NCBI GenBank assembly: GCA_029959865.1
Contig: JASCPE010000012.1
Coordinates: forward strand, 1-33,277
Direction: 5' to 3'
Source: Microbacteriaceae bacterium PS02070
GTDB taxonomy: Bacteria; Actinomycetota; Actinomycetes; Actinomycetales; Microbacteriaceae
Length of the DNA: 33,277 bases
The translations under genes were made by a program, and so were the position numbers. Shown here one piece after another: positions 31,487 through 33,277 of this stretch; positions within the stretch are counted from its first letter, which is position 1; each line of letters opens with the position of its first letter. The notes beneath the pieces are model-generated. The model did not search any database and was not told the DNA's origin. It saw nothing but the letters and a program-made list of their open reading frames with translations.

Positions 31487-33172
31487 ATGACCACCATTGC
31501 CGACGATCCGGCAGCCAGCCTGATCGACCCGCCCAAGACTGCGGCTGCCGCCGTGTCGTACCTGCGGGTCTCGACCCGCGAGCAGGCAGAGAAGGGCGGC
31601 ACCGACGAGGGCTTCTCGATCCCGGCCCAACGCGAAGCAACCCGGCGTAAGGCCGAACAGCTCGGTGCCGGCATCGTCGAGGAGTTCGTCGACGCGGGAG
31701 CCTCAGCCAAGTCGTCTGACCGGCCCGAGCTGATGCGGATGATCCAGTACGTCAAGGCCAACAAGGTCGCGTACTGCATCGTTCACAAGGTCGACCGGCT
31801 CGCCAGGAACCGCGCCGACGACGTGAGCATCCACCTTGCACTCCAACAGTGCGGGGTCATGCTCGTGTCCGCGTCCGAGAACATCGACGAGACCCCCTCC
31901 GGGATGCTGCTGCACGGCATCATGTCCACCATCGCCGAGTTCTACTCCCGCAACCTCGCCACCGAGGTCGCCAAGGGTATGAACCAGAAGGCCATCGGTG
32001 GCGGTACGAACGGGCGCGCGCCCATCGGCTATCTGAACGTTCGCAAGCGCGACGAGCTCGGCCGTGAGGTTCGCACCATCGAGCTCGATCCCGAGCGGGC
32101 ACCGATGATCGAGTGGGCGTTCAAGGCGTACGCCTCGGGCAACTGGAGCGTCAGCCAGCTCCATGACGAGCTCACCTCGCGCGGGCTGCGGAGCCTGCCC
32201 ACGCCGAAGCGGCCGGCGAAGCCGCTGGCCGTGTCCACCATCCATCGGCTCCTGACCAACCCGTACTACAAGGGTGATGTCATCTACCGAGGCACCCGCT
32301 ACAAGGGCAACCACACGGCGCTCGTGCCTGCCGAGGTCTGGTACCAGGTCCAGTCCGTGCTCACCGCGCACCAGTGCGCCGTCGAAGCGACCCAAGTTCA
32401 TGGCCATTACCTCAAGGGCACGATCCATTGTGGGCAGTGCGGCTCTCGGCTCATCGTGTCCAACGCGAAGAATCGACACGGCAATGTCTACTGCTACTTC
32501 GTGTGCTCCGGTCGGCACTCCAAGCGCACCGACTGCACGCGCCAGGCGATGCTCATCGAAGATGTCGAGAAGCTCGTCGAGGACTACTACACCCGCGTCC
32601 AGATCGCGCCGGCCCAGCAGGATGCCCTCGCAGGGATGCTCCATCATGAGTTCGACCGGCTCATGGCCGCTGAAACCGAGGAACTGGAACGCCTCACCAC
32701 CAACCGCGATCGGCTCGAAGGCGAGCAGGACCGGCTCATGCAGGCGCACTACGCCGACGCGATCCCGCTCTCCGTGCTCAAGCGTGAGCAGGATCGGATC
32801 GTCGCCGAACTCGACCAGGTAACCCGCCGCATCGACGCGCACTTCGGCGACTACGCCGACGCCCGAGCCCACCTCGACGACGCCCTCGGCCTGCTCGCCA
32901 ACTGCGCCGACATCTACACCCGCTGCGACGACACCAACCGGCGTCTGTGCAACCAGGCGTTCTTCACGAAGGTCTTCATCGACGAGGACAACGAACTGCG
33001 CGTCGAGCACAACCGCCCCTTCGAGATGCTGCTTGATCCGCAGGTCAACGCCAACGCTCTAACCTGGGCCGCGGACGCGAACAAGGCCCGAACCTCGACC
33101 AACGTTTCCGTTGGCGAGGGTTCGAGCCTTGTGCGTGCGGTGGACCTGAGGGTGTCTGGGTTCGGGACATAG
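31487..33172 (+). CDS. Large serine recombinase (site-specific integrase)
   Basis: The 561-residue protein has the resolvase catalytic domain (residues 20-170) with the nucleophile Ser29 in SYLRVSTREQ, plus VHKVDRLARN and TIAEFYSRNLATEV. A recombinase domain follows (about 195-300, with TNPYYKGDVIYRG). The zinc ribbon starts at Cys315 and Cys318 (HCGQCGSRL) and closes with CYFVCSGRHSKRTDC. A coiled-coil helical region lies at about 385-450. Such enzymes integrate and excise mobile elements at att sites. The C-terminus, VDLRVSGFGT, is partly encoded by the adjacent IS481-type end, so the natural tail may have been replaced. Expression is likely influenced by the structured leader. ATG 31487 has only a weak upstream GAGAGTGAG. 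Confidence 0.93.
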   Translation: MTTIADDPAASLIDPPKTAAAAVSYLRVSTREQAEKGGTDEGFSIPAQREATRRKAEQLGAGIVEEFVDAGASAKSSDRPELMRMIQYVKANKVAYCIVHKVDRLARNRADDVSIHLALQQCGVMLVSASENIDETPSGMLLHGIMSTIAEFYSRNLATEVAKGMNQKAIGGGTNGRAPIGYLNVRKRDELGREVRTIELDPERAPMIEWAFKAYASGNWSVSQLHDELTSRGLRSLPTPKRPAKPLAVSTIHRLLTNPYYKGDVIYRGTRYKGNHTALVPAEVWYQVQSVLTAHQCAVEATQVHGHYLKGTIHCGQCGSRLIVSNAKNRHGNVYCYFVCSGRHSKRTDCTRQAMLIEDVEKLVEDYYTRVQIAPAQQDALAGMLHHEFDRLMAAETEELERLTTNRDRLEGEQDRLMQAHYADAIPLSVLKREQDRIVAELDQVTRRIDAHFGDYADARAHLDDALGLLANCADIYTRCDDTNRRLCNQAFFTKVFIDEDNELRVEHNRPFEMLLDPQVNANALTWAADANKARTSTNVSVGEGSSLVRAVDLRVSGFGT

Positions 33173-33277
33173 GTCACAGGTGATAGGTCGCTGGTGAGTC
33201 GCGTCATAAGTCACAGTCGGCGGTATGTCGAAGCACAGGGTGATCGTGTTGAAGGTCGTCGCGAAGCAGCTCACCGT
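33153..33277 (+). mobile_element. Left end of an IS481-type insertion sequence, cut by the window edge
   Basis: The tip TGTCTGGGTTCGGGACATAG begins inside the 3' end of the recombinase gene. It continues with CATAGGTCAC, GATAGGTCG and TGAGTCGCGTCAT, which match the reverse complement of the element end at 1-261. The transposase start follows at 33225. The orientation equals that of the left-edge copy. Confidence 0.7.
33225..33277 (+). CDS. IS481-family transposase, first 17 residues
   Basis: ATG 33225 opens a frame reading SKHRVIVLKVVAKQLT, which continues past the window. It resembles the N-terminus of actinobacterial IS481 transposases just before their helix-turn-helix. CGGCGG precedes the ATG rather than a clear Shine-Dalgarno. 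Together with the C-terminal fragment at 2-217 it may represent the same element interrupted by the window boundaries. Confidence 0.6.
   Translation, partial: MSKHRVIVLKVVAKQLT

Noticed and set aside
33140..33153. GTGGACCT as an 8-bp target duplication of the IS481 insertion (also at 265-272)
   Set aside because: The two copies lie at different distances (5 and 3 bases) from the proposed TGT tips, so they do not form a proper duplication with those tips; shared VDLR coding explains the similarity equally well.
1..33277. tRNA or rRNA genes
   Set aside because: No cloverleaf with a GGTTCGAATCC-type arm or rRNA segment was seen by eye; the GGGTTCGGGAC near 33158 belongs to the IS end.

Overview
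The window is high-GC DNA with actinobacterial features: many GTG starts, ATGA/GTGA gene overlaps, two candidate leaderless promoters and Microbacteriaceae-like protein sequences. I would guess Microbacterium or a close relative, by recall and not by any search. It is a mosaic of three kinds of DNA: a metabolic operon that looks chromosomal, part of an integrative/conjugative element (ICE) or plasmid, and four partial or complete insertion sequences.

Layout. (1) 1-261 is the right end of an IS481-type element. (2) 262-1057 holds a small helix-turn-helix protein and a truncated membrane protein of a kind I associate with actinobacterial ICEs. (3) 1058-1915 joins an internal piece of nrdE (ribonucleotide reductase) to the 3' end of a leucine/glutamate-type dehydrogenase gene. 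(4) 2079-17672 is one long plus-strand cluster. It begins with an IclR-type regulator behind a palindromic operator and a probable leaderless promoter. Next come an amidohydrolase, a class III aminotransferase, an N-acyl-D-amino-acid deacylase-like enzyme, a Gfo/Idh/MocA oxidoreductase with a small partner, a fumarylacetoacetate hydrolase (FAH)-family enzyme and a complete peptide-type ABC importer. The last genes encode a PIG-L deacetylase, a D-serine dehydratase/D-threonine aldolase-like PLP enzyme, RidA and a second FAH-family enzyme. (5) 17673-19149 has an intergenic palindromic repeat, a broken mgtE and a fragment of an unrecognised gene. (6) 19150-21776 is two abutting IS3-family elements. 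(7) 21777-31305 is a type IV secretion/conjugation region: the 3' part of a TrbL-like gene, an SCO6880-family protein, a VirB4-like ATPase, a VirD4/TraG coupling protein, an SSB-like protein and small accessory genes. (8) 31303-33172 is a strongly structured RNA leader followed by a large serine recombinase. (9) 33153-33277 is the left end of an IS481-type element in the same orientation as the one at position 1.

How it may work. The importer would bring in an acylated or amide-linked substrate. Deacylases and amidohydrolases would release an amino compound. The PLP enzymes, the oxidoreductase and RidA would remove nitrogen, and the FAH-family enzymes would cleave or rearrange the carbon skeleton. 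The D-amino-acid theme suggests an N-acylated D-amino acid, D-peptide or amino-sugar conjugate, but the substrate cannot be read from the sequence. The truncated dehydrogenase and mgtE on either side suggest that a chromosomal segment was captured by a mobile element. The two IS481 ends at the window edges fit either a circular molecule broken in one IS copy, or a segment flanked by two IS copies in an assembly that breaks at repeats. No relaxase is visible, so the conjugation region is incomplete as seen here.
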